Shown: positions 14,958 to 22,752, counted from the first letter of the stretch. The stretch: DNA of 22,752 nt from Saprospiraceae bacterium (GCA_013042795.1 JABDPK010000175.1:1-22752); one strand, 5' to 3'. A program made the numbers and translations. The notes: generated by a model not told the origin, from the letters alone.

Positions 14958-16538
14958 TTAATTTTTGGAGGGCGACCTGTTATTTTCGAATATTTGGGCT
15001 GCCCTTTTTTCTTTTCCTTTTTTATTGATAATACCGAATTGTGTTTGAGGCCATCTTCTCCAGGGCAACTTACCAAAGACATAAGGTGGAGCCTGATGAA
15101 AATCATTCAATGTCCAGAAAGCATAACTTATATTTTCCTCTGCACAGCTTTCAATGACATATTCTAATAAAGCAGTTTGTTTCCTTTCAGCTTTTCCCTG
15201 AGTACCCGGGAACCAATTGAAAGTAGACAAGCCGAATTCCTGGAGATATAAGACCCTGTTTCCTACTTTATTTTTCAGCATGCTGATATCGTTCTTTAAT
15301 TGATCAGCTGGTTTATAGAAATGAAAAGAGACAATATCAACTTTGTCTTCAAGGAGATCAGCATAATCAGCATTTGACCAACCAATTGTTACCAGGTGGT
15401 TGGGATCATAAAATTTTATCCTGTCCACGATATAGCTCAACCATTGAAGAACCTTTGTTTTAGAATGATTATCAAAGTCAAGGTCTGGTTCGTTCTTTAT
15501 ATCCCATGCCAGTATCGCTTTATTATCGGTATATCTTTTAACAATAGAACGAAGATGTTTATCTGCATTCGTGTATGACAGGTGGCTATAGTCGGGGTTA
15601 AAATCAAAGAGAGTCGGGATCAGGTAGAGGTCATACTTGTTTGCGAGTTGCATGACTGTATCCAGTTGTAAAAGTCTTTGTGGTTCAACATTGGATCCAC
15701 CAAAAACCGGGTAGGGTATGAAAACCCTGATTGTATTTAAACCAAAAGATTGAATCCGTTTGAAATCTTTATCAATGGTTTCCTTGTCAAAATTAAGCCA
15801 CATTTCAAACCAGGGATTTTCAGCAGGATAATAATTGACACCTTTTGATTCAAATGGCTGGTTATCTTTTAAAAGATCATTTCCTTTAACACTGAAATTA
15901 TTGATATCGTCTGCAACAGTTTCTTCAGGTTCCACTTCAGAAACTGTCTGAACCCACTTAAAAACCTTCCAGAATCCTTCTTCCAGCAACATCAAAACGT
16001 CTATATCTACGATCGTACTTATGTCAAGAACAAGTTGATTGTCTTTATAAACATGTTTGTAGACAGGTACTTGTTTATCAGTAAAAGCGACAAATTGCTG
16101 GTCGGTACTGACCAAATGGAAGTTTAAATTGTGAGCAGCATCTATTTGGATGACATGAGATCCGGATGTCTTATTGTTCTCGATATTTTTTCGAACATCC
16201 TGAAAGAGGGATTCAGAGAAATGATCTTCAAGCAGATGAAACGAATTATGTTCCAGGGAGTGATTATAGGACCTCCATGATTTCAGGTAAGCATCTGTAA
16301 CCTGCTCCATGATTTTGTCAGAATTTAATCCCCCGGTAAAACGAGGTGATGTCTGAAGACTAACAAAGGGCGTGTGATTTTCATAAAAGGTATCAGGAAC
16401 AGGTTCGAATGCATATTTTTCTGCCCCGGTTCTGAAGAAAACGATTATAGAAGCAAAGATCCAGAGAATTACAATGAGAGTAAAGATAAGCGCAAGACTT
16501 GCCAGGATTCTATGTTGTAATTTATGCTTCACGTTCAA
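14958..16538 (-). CDS. Membrane-anchored GH5-like glycoside hydrolase with NTF2-like stalk domain
   Basis: A 526-residue protein. One N-terminal membrane helix (about 11-36) anchors it with the rest in the periplasm. Residues about 70-205 (KIMEQVTDAYLKSW to FWKVFKWVQTV) resemble an NTF2-like accessory domain. Residues about 215-515 form a TIM-barrel glycosidase of the cellulase/mannanase clan: GLNTIRVFIPYPVFGG, LIPTLFDF, AILAWDIKNEPD with acid/base Glu350, LYLQEFG with nucleophile Glu434, and YAFWTLNDF. It is last in a minus-strand operon and overlaps the lipoprotein stop (TTGA). No ATG precedes the membrane helix: the start is TTG at 16538 or GTG at 16532 (MKHKLQHR). It probably trims, releases or remodels the polymer made by this locus. 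The family number is by motif only. Confidence 0.88.
   Translation of the reverse strand: MNVKHKLQHRILASLALIFTLIVILWIFASIIVFFRTGAEKYAFEPVPDTFYENHTPFVSLQTSPRFTGGLNSDKIMEQVTDAYLKSWRSYNHSLEHNSFHLLEDHFSESLFQDVRKNIENNKTSGSHVIQIDAAHNLNFHLVSTDQQFVAFTDKQVPVYKHVYKDNQLVLDISTIVDIDVLMLLEEGFWKVFKWVQTVSEVEPEETVADDINNFSVKGNDLLKDNQPFESKGVNYYPAENPWFEMWLNFDKETIDKDFKRIQSFGLNTIRVFIPYPVFGGSNVEPQRLLQLDTVMQLANKYDLYLIPTLFDFNPDYSHLSYTNADKHLRSIVKRYTDNKAILAWDIKNEPDLDFDNHSKTKVLQWLSYIVDRIKFYDPNHLVTIGWSNADYADLLEDKVDIVSFHFYKPADQLKNDISMLKNKVGNRVLYLQEFGLSTFNWFPGTQGKAERKQTALLEYVIESCAEENISYAFWTLNDFHQAPPYVFGKLPWRRWPQTQFGIINKKGKEKRAAQIFENNRSPSKN
14969..15010 (+). terminator. Terminator of the STAS-flippase-GT4 operon, inside the 3' end of the convergent hydrolase gene
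   Basis: AGGGCGACC pairs with GGGCTGCCCT (one A-C mismatch and one G-T wobble), and six Ts follow (15005-15010). It lies 30 bp after the GT4 stop. The hairpin overlaps the last codons of the opposite-strand hydrolase, so terminator and coding sequence share DNA. Confidence 0.5.
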
Positions 16539-17758
16539 TCAGCGGTGGTTTTAAGCGTAGTTTTAATGCCTCCTCCAGAAGCTTCGAATGTTATTTTTTG
16601 ATTCATGAATCCCTCAGGTATGATATATTGAGCATAGCCCTGGTCTGATTCTATGGTCCTTTTAAGTTCGCCTGATTCTGAGATGATCCTGAAAGTTATT
16701 GGAGTACCGTCAGCAATAATTTCATCCATATTCCCATATATAGGACCTGCTGTCAATGTGTTTTTTGATTCATTATAATCAAGTGGCATTGAAATGATAT
16801 ATTGTTTGAACTCGAGATCTATTGTATTGCTTGATATCCCGTTTGCCAGGATTGCTTTGAAAGAATACAATCCTGGATTATCCGGGTTTTTTACATTTGC
16901 TTGTATCGTGCCATCCAGGATCATCGCAGAATATTCTCCAGTTTTTTTATTTCCCTGATATACAAGTATACGTGCACTGCTTCCATCAGGAATCTGATTC
17001 CCGTATGTGTCCAGGATCTTTTCACTTGTTAAACTGAAGTATTGTCTGGGGTTTGCATATGGTGTGTAAAATTCTGCTCTGATCGTTATTTGACCCGGAA
17101 TTTCAGGAATAACCTCGATTTCACTTGCTGAAGATCTTGCAGAATTCAAGCTGGAGACAATGATCATTTTACCTTGTTCTGGTGGACCAGATGTATAAGT
17201 ATAACTATGAAGCTTCCCCAGGCGACTTGACCTTCTTTCCGATTTTCCTGAATAATTTTCAATAGCATATTGCATGTCGAGGGAGTCACTTATTGGATTT
17301 CCATAAGAATCTTCCGGAACACTCACGATCATGGATACTTCTTTTCCATCAGGCAGAATGGTTTTGGGTCCAGCAAATGAATGGATCTTTTTTTCAGGCG
17401 GACCGTTTCTCAGGTTAATTATTTTGTGATCCAGAACTTCAGCGGATATTGTATTCAAATAAATATGTACCGCCCCGCTATTTTCTGTCAGGAAGGTGGG
17501 GATAGACACGGTCTGGTTCTCTGTTTTATTTTGGAGGGGTATAGTTACAGTACCTGACAATGATGACCATACAAGGAAATAATTATTGGATAGATCCTCC
17601 AACTGAAGTTTGATTTCAATATTTTCACCGACTCTGAAATCTTCTTTTTCAAGCTGTATTTTGCCTTCAGGGAACGGAGCATTTTCCTGGCTCACATTAT
17701 CACATGAGACAATCCAAAGTAAGAGCGATATGGCAATATATTTAGAATACATCGTCAT
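16535..17758 (-). CDS. Lipoprotein with bacterial Ig-like (invasin/Big_1-type) domains
   Basis: A 407-residue protein. The N-terminus MTMYSKYIAISLLLWIVSC ends in a lipobox with lipidated Cys19. Asp follows at +2, and there is no acidic surface-export signal of the Bacteroidota type, so a periplasm-facing location is likelier. The mature part is all beta. At least two and probably three units carry the D-x-YGNxI-x-DG / DG-TPITFRI pattern of invasin-like Ig domains (DSYGNPISD, DTYGNQIPDG, ADGTPITFRI), suggesting a rod of tandem Ig domains of about 90-100 residues. The start overlaps the stop of the upstream GT-C-like gene (ATGA), and its own stop overlaps the next start. It may scaffold the membrane glycosyltransferase and hydrolase around the growing polymer. 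Function is inferred. Confidence 0.82.
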   Translation of the reverse strand: MTMYSKYIAISLLLWIVSCDNVSQENAPFPEGKIQLEKEDFRVGENIEIKLQLEDLSNNYFLVWSSLSGTVTIPLQNKTENQTVSIPTFLTENSGAVHIYLNTISAEVLDHKIINLRNGPPEKKIHSFAGPKTILPDGKEVSMIVSVPEDSYGNPISDSLDMQYAIENYSGKSERRSSRLGKLHSYTYTSGPPEQGKMIIVSSLNSARSSASEIEVIPEIPGQITIRAEFYTPYANPRQYFSLTSEKILDTYGNQIPDGSSARILVYQGNKKTGEYSAMILDGTIQANVKNPDNPGLYSFKAILANGISSNTIDLEFKQYIISMPLDYNESKNTLTAGPIYGNMDEIIADGTPITFRIISESGELKRTIESDQGYAQYIIPEGFMNQKITFEASGGGIKTTLKTTAD

Positions 17759-20700
17759 TCAGAATAGATTGATGTCGTAAAAATATTCTCGCTCAATTCA
17801 ATGCCTACTGAGGCATCCTTATCATCATAATAAAGCGATCTTTTCTGTTCTTGTTTGGCACGCCTGTAATAGAGGGATTCGTTCATGTTCTTACCATTGA
17901 CATACAGGTCTTTTAGCATGGCATCGTATAATACTGATACAGAATGATATTGATCACTATGGTGTTTGAATGCTTTACTTCTTTGTTGTAACACACCTTC
18001 AGGAAGGTAGATCTTTTCCAGCCAAAACAATTCATCCTTGTCATTATAATATCCAAGCTGAACCTGTGGTATAAGAACGACTTCTGTACCATAATTATGG
18101 AACTCTCCTGAAATCTGGCCTGATTCATACTCTACATTGCTATAACCTGTAGCCATATATCCCTGGAAATCCGTCACTGTAGTCCTGGCAAATATTTCAA
18201 TGGATGCCGGAGCAATCGAATCAAATAATTCTTTAGTCTTTAAGGCAGGCGCAAAATCAATTCTGAAGTTTGTCTTTTGCCACGGGGCAAGATGATGATT
18301 TAGCATATCGGTTGTACCATGCCGAATTATTTCCTGACCCGATGAATCATACAATACACCTTCCAGAACCAGGAATGCCGGGTCATTATCTACATTTATA
18401 GCTTCACCGATAATGAAGTAATTGTCCTCATGCTTAACGAGGCGTGCCTGGCTGATTACAACCTCGGGCCTGTCAATGATATCTTCATGTAAAAGCCTGC
18501 TTGTATTCAATTTTCTTTTACCATGTTTATGGCGGTCAATAACAGGGATGCTGGTTAGTTTGTCCGGAGGGATATAAGGCTCGGGTTGCATTGGCACCAG
18601 GTACCAAAAAAGACCTTTTTTTATAAGTTCAAGATCATGTTCAGAATTGTATTCCATCAAAGAAGTTGTCCATTCAGCATTGATCGATGCTTTATACCTG
18701 TCTTTAGTAATTGGATGTAAATCCCTGATATCAATATTTTTGAGTTTGGCATATGATGACAGGATACCAGTCTGTAATGATAACTGAACCTGGTATTCAT
18801 CCCAGTCTGGTCTTTGGTCAGGATCGATTAAGGCATATGCTTTTTGGAAATCTTTATAATCCAGGGCATTGAAATAAGCATTGACCAGGTTTTCAGGACT
18901 TGTTCTATCATCATTATTGTAATAATAAATTAAGCCTGAAGCCAGGATAACTATTGCCAGGATAATTGCCCAAAGGCCATTCATAAACATCAAGGTATAA
19001 GAGCCTGCCTTAAATAAAGGGCTTTTCTCCGGGACACCTTTGTAACTGAGTAATGAACGACGGTTGAATAATAAAACGAATAAACACAGGAAAAAGCAGG
19101 ACACTGGAATAAGCCCCCACATCATTTTTTGATATCCCGGGATATTCTTTTCCGGCAGTACAATTGGCAGTTTGTTTACATCAGGTCTTTCCCAGATAAT
19201 TATATTATTATCCAGCTGCTGTACCTTCATCCAACCGGAATAGAAAAGGAGTGGATCATAAAACTTATCATTGGAGAAAATATATTTAAGATTGAATTTT
19301 TCAGGAAGAGTTAGAAATTGACGTAGCGCCTCCAGTCCTTCATCGCCCAGGTATTTGGCATTTTCAAGTCGTTCTACGGCACGTGAGGTCATCTCTGAAA
19401 GCCTGCGTACAGAATGATAATTGCCATCCACACTCAAAGCATTTGTGTTAGCAGACAGCCAGGCCATTTGGTCTCCGAAACCGAGTGTAAGGTATCTCCA
19501 TTTATAATGCTGGTCTACATTTAAGAAACTGACTATGGGATCAATATCAATCTTATCAGGCTGTGTATTTACGAAATACCTGAAATTGGTTGTCAGGATG
19601 CAGCAAATAATGGTTCCGGTAAATATGAAACCCAAAATAAAGCGATAAAGATTTCTGTACGGTGTGAGTTTGTTTTTAATAATCTTTAATAAATGAGCCA
19701 TAAACAGGCCCCAAAATGGAAGAGAGAGAATCGTAGCCCAATAGGTAAACCTGTCCAGGGTTAATATATTAAAAGCATTTTCTCCGAGCATTAACCTGGG
19801 AACAGGTGTTGTACCACCGGTTCCCAAAACGAACAAAAGGCTTATTGAAATTCCAATGAAGATGTTTCGTTTTTTCCAGATTGTGAAGAAAAGAAATGGC
19901 AGAAAAAACAACATCATTCCCCATGGTATGACAAAGAAAACAAGACCTGAAGAAAGTACCTCAATAAACGAGTCCCTTGATCCGTGGGGTATTGGAACTT
20001 GAGTGATAGGATCCGACTTTGACCAATACCAGTAAGGAAAAATGACAATGATCGTCAGGACAACAATGGATATGGACAACAGGATTACCCTTGGTATACT
20101 TTTCCAGGTTTCGGCAAGGAAATCCCGGATATGAATAATCCTGTTTATTTTCTTTTCCTGGGCATTATCTATAACAGCTAATCCCAGTACGGGGAAAATA
20201 AAAAAGACAAGACCAAAAATCGTCGTTACATGGTGTGTGCAGGATGTCAAAGCAAGTAGTGCCAAGCCAAAAATCAAATGGCTGGACTTCCGGGATCTTA
20301 TCCATTTATATAGTTCCGGACAAGCATTTAGCAAAAGAGCAATTCCCGTAATGCTGGGCAACTGTCCGAATATATGCATGGCTTCCGTAAAGGATGTTGA
20401 AAATACTGCAAGGATAACTGCCCATCCGGCAGATTCCTGGTCCACCCAAAGTTTACTGAACTCATAGACACCTCTCAAAAAGAGGAGCATGGCAATGACT
20501 GACCAAAGGATCAATCCACCCTTCAGACCGATCAGGAAAGAAAACAAGGCGATTACATGATGAACAAAGGGAGGATAGCTTGTGATTGTAAAGCCGGTAT
20601 ACCATCGCTGATCCCATGTTGAAAACCAGTTTTCTGCGTAGTGATCAGCAAAGAAGATATGGACATAGGCATCATAAGTTGACTCAAATGTGAAAAACAC

Positions 20701-20763
20701 ATTGGTGCCATGGAAGATTATTCCAAGGAAAAAAGCAAGATAGAGGTACTTGTTTTCTTTCAT
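17755..20763 (-). CDS. Large GT-C-like membrane protein with NTF2-like and FxLYD-like periplasmic tail
   Basis: 1002 residues. Residues 1-400 hold about ten hydrophobic segments. The first loop contains TYDAYVHIFFADHY (Asp31, His35) and WYTGFTITSYPPFVHH, the layout of GT-C fold enzymes that use polyprenyl-phosphate sugars, similar to the membrane family annotated as 6-pyruvoyl-tetrahydropterin-synthase-related. A periplasmic segment (about 400-555) is followed by two more helices (about 555-575 and 590-612). The tail then has an NTF2-like domain (about 620-740, SPENLVNAYFNALDYKDFQKAY) and two FxLYD-like beta-sandwich domains (about 765-860 and 880-960). Start ATG at 20763. It leads an operon with the lipoprotein and hydrolase genes, joined by 4-bp overlaps. 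A sugar-transferase role is inferred; acceptor and donor are unknown. Confidence 0.83.
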   Translation of the reverse strand: MKENKYLYLAFFLGIIFHGTNVFFTFESTYDAYVHIFFADHYAENWFSTWDQRWYTGFTITSYPPFVHHVIALFSFLIGLKGGLILWSVIAMLLFLRGVYEFSKLWVDQESAGWAVILAVFSTSFTEAMHIFGQLPSITGIALLLNACPELYKWIRSRKSSHLIFGLALLALTSCTHHVTTIFGLVFFIFPVLGLAVIDNAQEKKINRIIHIRDFLAETWKSIPRVILLSISIVVLTIIVIFPYWYWSKSDPITQVPIPHGSRDSFIEVLSSGLVFFVIPWGMMLFFLPFLFFTIWKKRNIFIGISISLLFVLGTGGTTPVPRLMLGENAFNILTLDRFTYWATILSLPFWGLFMAHLLKIIKNKLTPYRNLYRFILGFIFTGTIICCILTTNFRYFVNTQPDKIDIDPIVSFLNVDQHYKWRYLTLGFGDQMAWLSANTNALSVDGNYHSVRRLSEMTSRAVERLENAKYLGDEGLEALRQFLTLPEKFNLKYIFSNDKFYDPLLFYSGWMKVQQLDNNIIIWERPDVNKLPIVLPEKNIPGYQKMMWGLIPVSCFFLCLFVLLFNRRSLLSYKGVPEKSPLFKAGSYTLMFMNGLWAIILAIVILASGLIYYYNNDDRTSPENLVNAYFNALDYKDFQKAYALIDPDQRPDWDEYQVQLSLQTGILSSYAKLKNIDIRDLHPITKDRYKASINAEWTTSLMEYNSEHDLELIKKGLFWYLVPMQPEPYIPPDKLTSIPVIDRHKHGKRKLNTSRLLHEDIIDRPEVVISQARLVKHEDNYFIIGEAINVDNDPAFLVLEGVLYDSSGQEIIRHGTTDMLNHHLAPWQKTNFRIDFAPALKTKELFDSIAPASIEIFARTTVTDFQGYMATGYSNVEYESGQISGEFHNYGTEVVLIPQVQLGYYNDKDELFWLEKIYLPEGVLQQRSKAFKHHSDQYHSVSVLYDAMLKDLYVNGKNMNESLYYRRAKQEQKRSLYYDDKDASVGIELSENIFTTSIYSE

Positions 20764-20905
20764 ATTGAATCTGCAAGATACGATCGCTTATTAATAACGC
20801 CAGTTTTAGCTGTGATCGGTATTTTAAAAAAATAGAAAACCATACCAAAAAACGTAGACTAAGACCTGCTCATCGAAAATCAAATTTTCTGCCCTTAAAT
20901 CCATT

Positions 20906-20913
20906 CAGATTTG
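20906..20913 (+). promoter_or_regulatory. Candidate -7 element of the GT2 gene
   Basis: CAGATTTG is one mismatch from TAnnTTTG and lies 16 bp before the ATG at 20930, matching the spacing of the ftcD and STAS candidates. No clear -33 element is seen. This 166-bp divergent gap must also contain the promoter of the GT-C-like operon, which I could not place. Confidence 0.3.
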
Positions 20914-20929
20914 AATCAAAATTACAACA

Positions 20930-21757
20930 ATGAAGAATGGAATAATCGTACCATGTTACAACGAAGCACAGAGATTACCTCTCGAGCAATTTGAATCTTT
21001 CATTAATAATAATGAAGATTATCTACTTTGTTTTGTCAATGACGGCAGCAAAGACAATACCCTGGAATGTCTCCAGGATTTTTCAAAGAACAACCCTGAA
21101 CGTATAAGAGTATACGATATGCCTCAGAATGGTGGAAAAGCAGAAGCTGTCAGAGCCGGGGTATATTATTTACTTGATCACACTAATGTAGATACCATTG
21201 GTTTTCTGGATGCTGATTTATCTACAGATTTCGCCGACTATACAAACCTTGTAAATGAATTGAGCCGGGATGCTTCCAAGAAACTTGTATTTGGATCACG
21301 TGAAAGCAATGAAGAAAACCAGATTGAAAGAAATGGTTTTAGAAATATCATCTCTTTTGTAATAGGGATTTTGATCAGAGCGATTTTAAAACTTCCAATA
21401 AAAGATTCACAATGTGGTGCGAAGGTTTTCCGAAGAGATGCAGCCAGCTTTTGTTTTAACCAGTCTTTTGTGACCAGGTGGTTGTTTGATGTTGAACTGT
21501 TTATCAGAATGAAAAAGGCATATGGTAAAAAGGAAACTATAAAACTCATTAAGGAAGTGCCTCTAAAGAGATGGGTCCATGTTGACGGATCCAAAATTGG
21601 ACTAAAAGACTCCCTGGTAATTCCTTCCCAGCTATTGAGCATTGCATTGACTTACAATCTTACACCTAACTATTACAACACACTACAAAGAGCAGCAGTA
21701 TTAGGATTGATGGTTTTGCAAATGGCAGGTATAATTGAAGATATAGGAGAGATTTAA
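20930..21757 (+). CDS. GT2 glycosyltransferase, dolichyl/polyprenyl-phosphate glucose synthase-like
   Basis: A 275-residue GT-A fold enzyme. It opens IIVPCYNEAQRL; then come FVNDGSKDNT (nucleotide binding), NGGKAEAVRAG, FLDADLSTDF (DxD metal site), KDSQCGAKVFRR and TRWLFDVELFIRM. The last three together are typical of the ALG5/DPM1-like subfamily that transfers a hexose from a nucleotide sugar to dolichyl or undecaprenyl phosphate. There is no long C-terminal membrane domain, only a moderately hydrophobic end. It is transcribed divergently from the GT-C-like operon, whose enzyme class needs such lipid-linked sugars as donor. A strong terminator follows 72 bp after the stop. Glucose versus mannose or another sugar cannot be decided here. 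Confidence 0.92.
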   Translation: MKNGIIVPCYNEAQRLPLEQFESFINNNEDYLLCFVNDGSKDNTLECLQDFSKNNPERIRVYDMPQNGGKAEAVRAGVYYLLDHTNVDTIGFLDADLSTDFADYTNLVNELSRDASKKLVFGSRESNEENQIERNGFRNIISFVIGILIRAILKLPIKDSQCGAKVFRRDAASFCFNQSFVTRWLFDVELFIRMKKAYGKKETIKLIKEVPLKRWVHVDGSKIGLKDSLVIPSQLLSIALTYNLTPNYYNTLQRAAVLGLMVLQMAGIIEDIGEI

Positions 21758-21829
21758 TCGATTGTTGTAGTATAAAAGACAGAATAAAAATGCACCAAAA
21801 GAGGATGCATTGAAGGGTGTCTTAAATTC

Positions 21830-21862
21830 AAAGAGCCGCAGATATCTGCTGGCTCTTTTTTT
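21830..21862 (+). terminator. Intrinsic terminator of the GT2 gene
   Basis: AAAGAGCC (21830-21837) pairs with GGCTCTTT (21851-21858). The loop is itself a perfect palindrome, GCAGATATCTGC. Seven Ts (21856-21862) continue from the stem and T-rich DNA follows to 21878. Strong stem plus T-tract in the direction of GT2 transcription. Confidence 0.85.
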
Positions 21863-21878
21863 GTTTTTTTTGTTTTTT

Positions 21879-22154
21879 AGCTTTAGGCGAGGACGCCCAA
21901 AGCAACCATGTAGCCCAAAACAGCCAGCTGGTGGTTTCTTCAGGCATCTTGCCTGAAGAGGGGTTTTTTTTCAGCTTTAGGCGGGGACGCCTAAAGCAAC
22001 CATGTACCCCAAAGCAACCAGCTGGTGGTTTCTTCAGGCATCTTGCCTGAAGAGAGGTTTTTTCAGCTTTAGGCGTGGACGCCTAAAGCAACCCTGTAGC
22101 CTAAAGCAACCAGCTGGTGGTTTCTTCAGGCATCTTGCCTGAAGAGAGGTTTTT
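21879..22154. repeat. Three tandem ~92-bp units, each with two related hairpins and a T-tract
   Basis: Units begin at 21879, 21973 and 22065 (steps 94 and 92 bp). Each holds hairpin A, CTTTAGGCG-N4-CGCCTAAAG (21881-21902, 21975-21996, 22067-22088; unit 1 has one mismatch); then a CCAGCTGG palindrome; hairpin B, CTTCAGGCA-TCT-TGCCTGAAG (21938-21958, 22032-22052, 22124-22144; stem extends to 12 bp with G-T pairs); then two or three Gs and 5-8 Ts. A and B share the form CTTYAGGCR...YGCCTRAAG with paired changes. No protein-coding frame explains it. This gene-free stretch (21758-22235) otherwise holds only the GT2 terminator and an AT-rich leader. It could be a REP/BIME-like element or a block of tandem terminators. 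Confidence 0.93.
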
Positions 22155-22235
22155 AGGTAGAATCTAAAATTTTGTTAATTATCTGCAGTTTGTTTTTTGG
22201 TTCTTTAAATTGCAATTGAAGACTTAATAATAGAG

Positions 22236-22752
22236 ATGTCAATCAATAAACTTATAGCCTTTATCCTTCTCCTAATGTTTTTTACTTCCTGCGCCCGAAA
22301 GGTTTATTTTCTGGAGGCCAATAAGATTGAATACCTGAATGCAGAAGAAAGTGTTGACACAGACCTGGAGTTTGCCAGTTATTTTGCGGGGGACGCTATT
22401 GACTATATCATTTTTGAAATGGATCTGAAAAACAGGAGTGATGACACCCTTACGGTCTCTTACAAGGATATAAGTCTCAGGATAGAGAATATGAAAACTT
22501 CTGAAGTAATTAACTGGGAACCATTATGGAAAGAGAATGTGATTAAGTCACTTGATGATATTCAATCTGAGGAAAGAGTCAATAAGAGAGCTCGTGATAT
22601 TGGTAATGCTTTTGACCTGGGCTTAAACTTATTGATGATTGGAACAAATGGATACCGCGCTGTTGATGCTATCTTTTATTCCATGGATGTGGCTTCAGTC
22701 ATGATGGAAGATGCCAGGTCGCATAAGTTATTAACCGGTTCCCTTGAAGAAC
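22236..22752 (+). CDS. Lipoprotein of unknown function (3' end cut by window)
   Basis: Open from the ATG at 22236 to the right edge, 172 codons with no stop. The N-terminus MSINKLIAFILLLMFFTSCA is a lipoprotein signal peptide with lipidated Cys19 (TSC lipobox). The mature part has a beta-rich segment (AIDYIIFEMDLKNRSDDTLTV, typical of a small beta-sandwich), then acidic and basic helices (KSLDDIQSEERVNKRARDIGNAF) and a hydrophobic stretch (LGLNLLMIGTNGY). I do not recognise the family. It begins 81 bp after the hairpin array; no clear promoter was found. Confidence 0.78.
   Translation, partial: MSINKLIAFILLLMFFTSCARKVYFLEANKIEYLNAEESVDTDLEFASYFAGDAIDYIIFEMDLKNRSDDTLTVSYKDISLRIENMKTSEVINWEPLWKENVIKSLDDIQSEERVNKRARDIGNAFDLGLNLLMIGTNGYRAVDAIFYSMDVASVMMEDARSHKLLTGSLEE

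Noticed and set aside
21879..22154. CRISPR array
   Set aside because: Only three units of about 92 bp repeat along their entire length, with no unique spacers, and no cas gene is nearby.

Overview
The window comes from a member of the Bacteroidota; I cannot name the genus. The evidence is low-GC coding sequence, promoters of the TAnnTTTG type, a fused formiminotransferase-cyclodeaminase, a LytTR response regulator beside a hybrid kinase, TPR plus outer-membrane barrel proteins, and an HD/Pycsar-effector-like membrane protein of a kind common in this phylum. I see no rRNA, tRNA, insertion sequence, phage gene or CRISPR array.

Layout. (1) 1-2862, minus strand: ftcD (histidine catabolism / one-carbon metabolism), followed 41 bp later by a gene cut by the left edge. 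That gene encodes an HD-fold protein that has lost its metal-binding motif and is fused to a two-helix membrane module resembling the Pycsar effector domain. (2) 2941-5493, plus strand: a secreted protein of unknown function whose signal peptide lies upstream of the first usable ATG, a secreted glutathione peroxidase, and a small secreted protein of unknown function. (3) 5656-9755, plus strand: a compact signalling operon of an H-NOX haem sensor (predicted NO sensor), a hybrid histidine kinase (three PAS domains, kinase core, receiver, Hpt) whose ATG overlaps the H-NOX stop codon, and a LytTR response regulator. Together they form a complete His-Asp-His-Asp relay ending at DNA.

(4) 9761-21757 looks like one cell-surface polysaccharide locus built from divergent blocks. 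A TPR/outer-membrane beta-barrel protein (minus) diverges from a STAS protein, a Wzx/PelG-like flippase and a GT4 glycosyltransferase (plus). Convergent to these is a tightly coupled minus-strand operon: a GT-C-like membrane protein with a large extracytoplasmic tail, an Ig-like lipoprotein, and a membrane-anchored GH5-like glycosidase. Diverging from that operon is a polyprenyl-phosphate-glucose-synthase-like GT2, which could supply the lipid-linked sugar that GT-C enzymes use. The set (TPR-barrel, flippase, GT4, periplasmic glycosidase) parallels the parts list of the Pel exopolysaccharide system without clear orthology. A STAS switch and a polyprenyl-sugar branch are added. The NO-sensing operon ends 5 bp from the convergent barrel gene, so NO control of this polymer is an attractive but untested idea.

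(5) 21758-22235 has no gene. It holds a strong terminator and then three tandem copies of a roughly 92-bp unit. Each unit carries two related hairpins of the form CTTYAGGCR...YGCCTRAAG and a T-tract. (6) 22236 to the right edge is the start of a lipoprotein gene of unknown function.

The best candidates for something undescribed are the polysaccharide locus (with its STAS and GT-C/Ig/GH modules), the degenerate-HD Pycsar-effector-like protein, and the six-hairpin repeat array.
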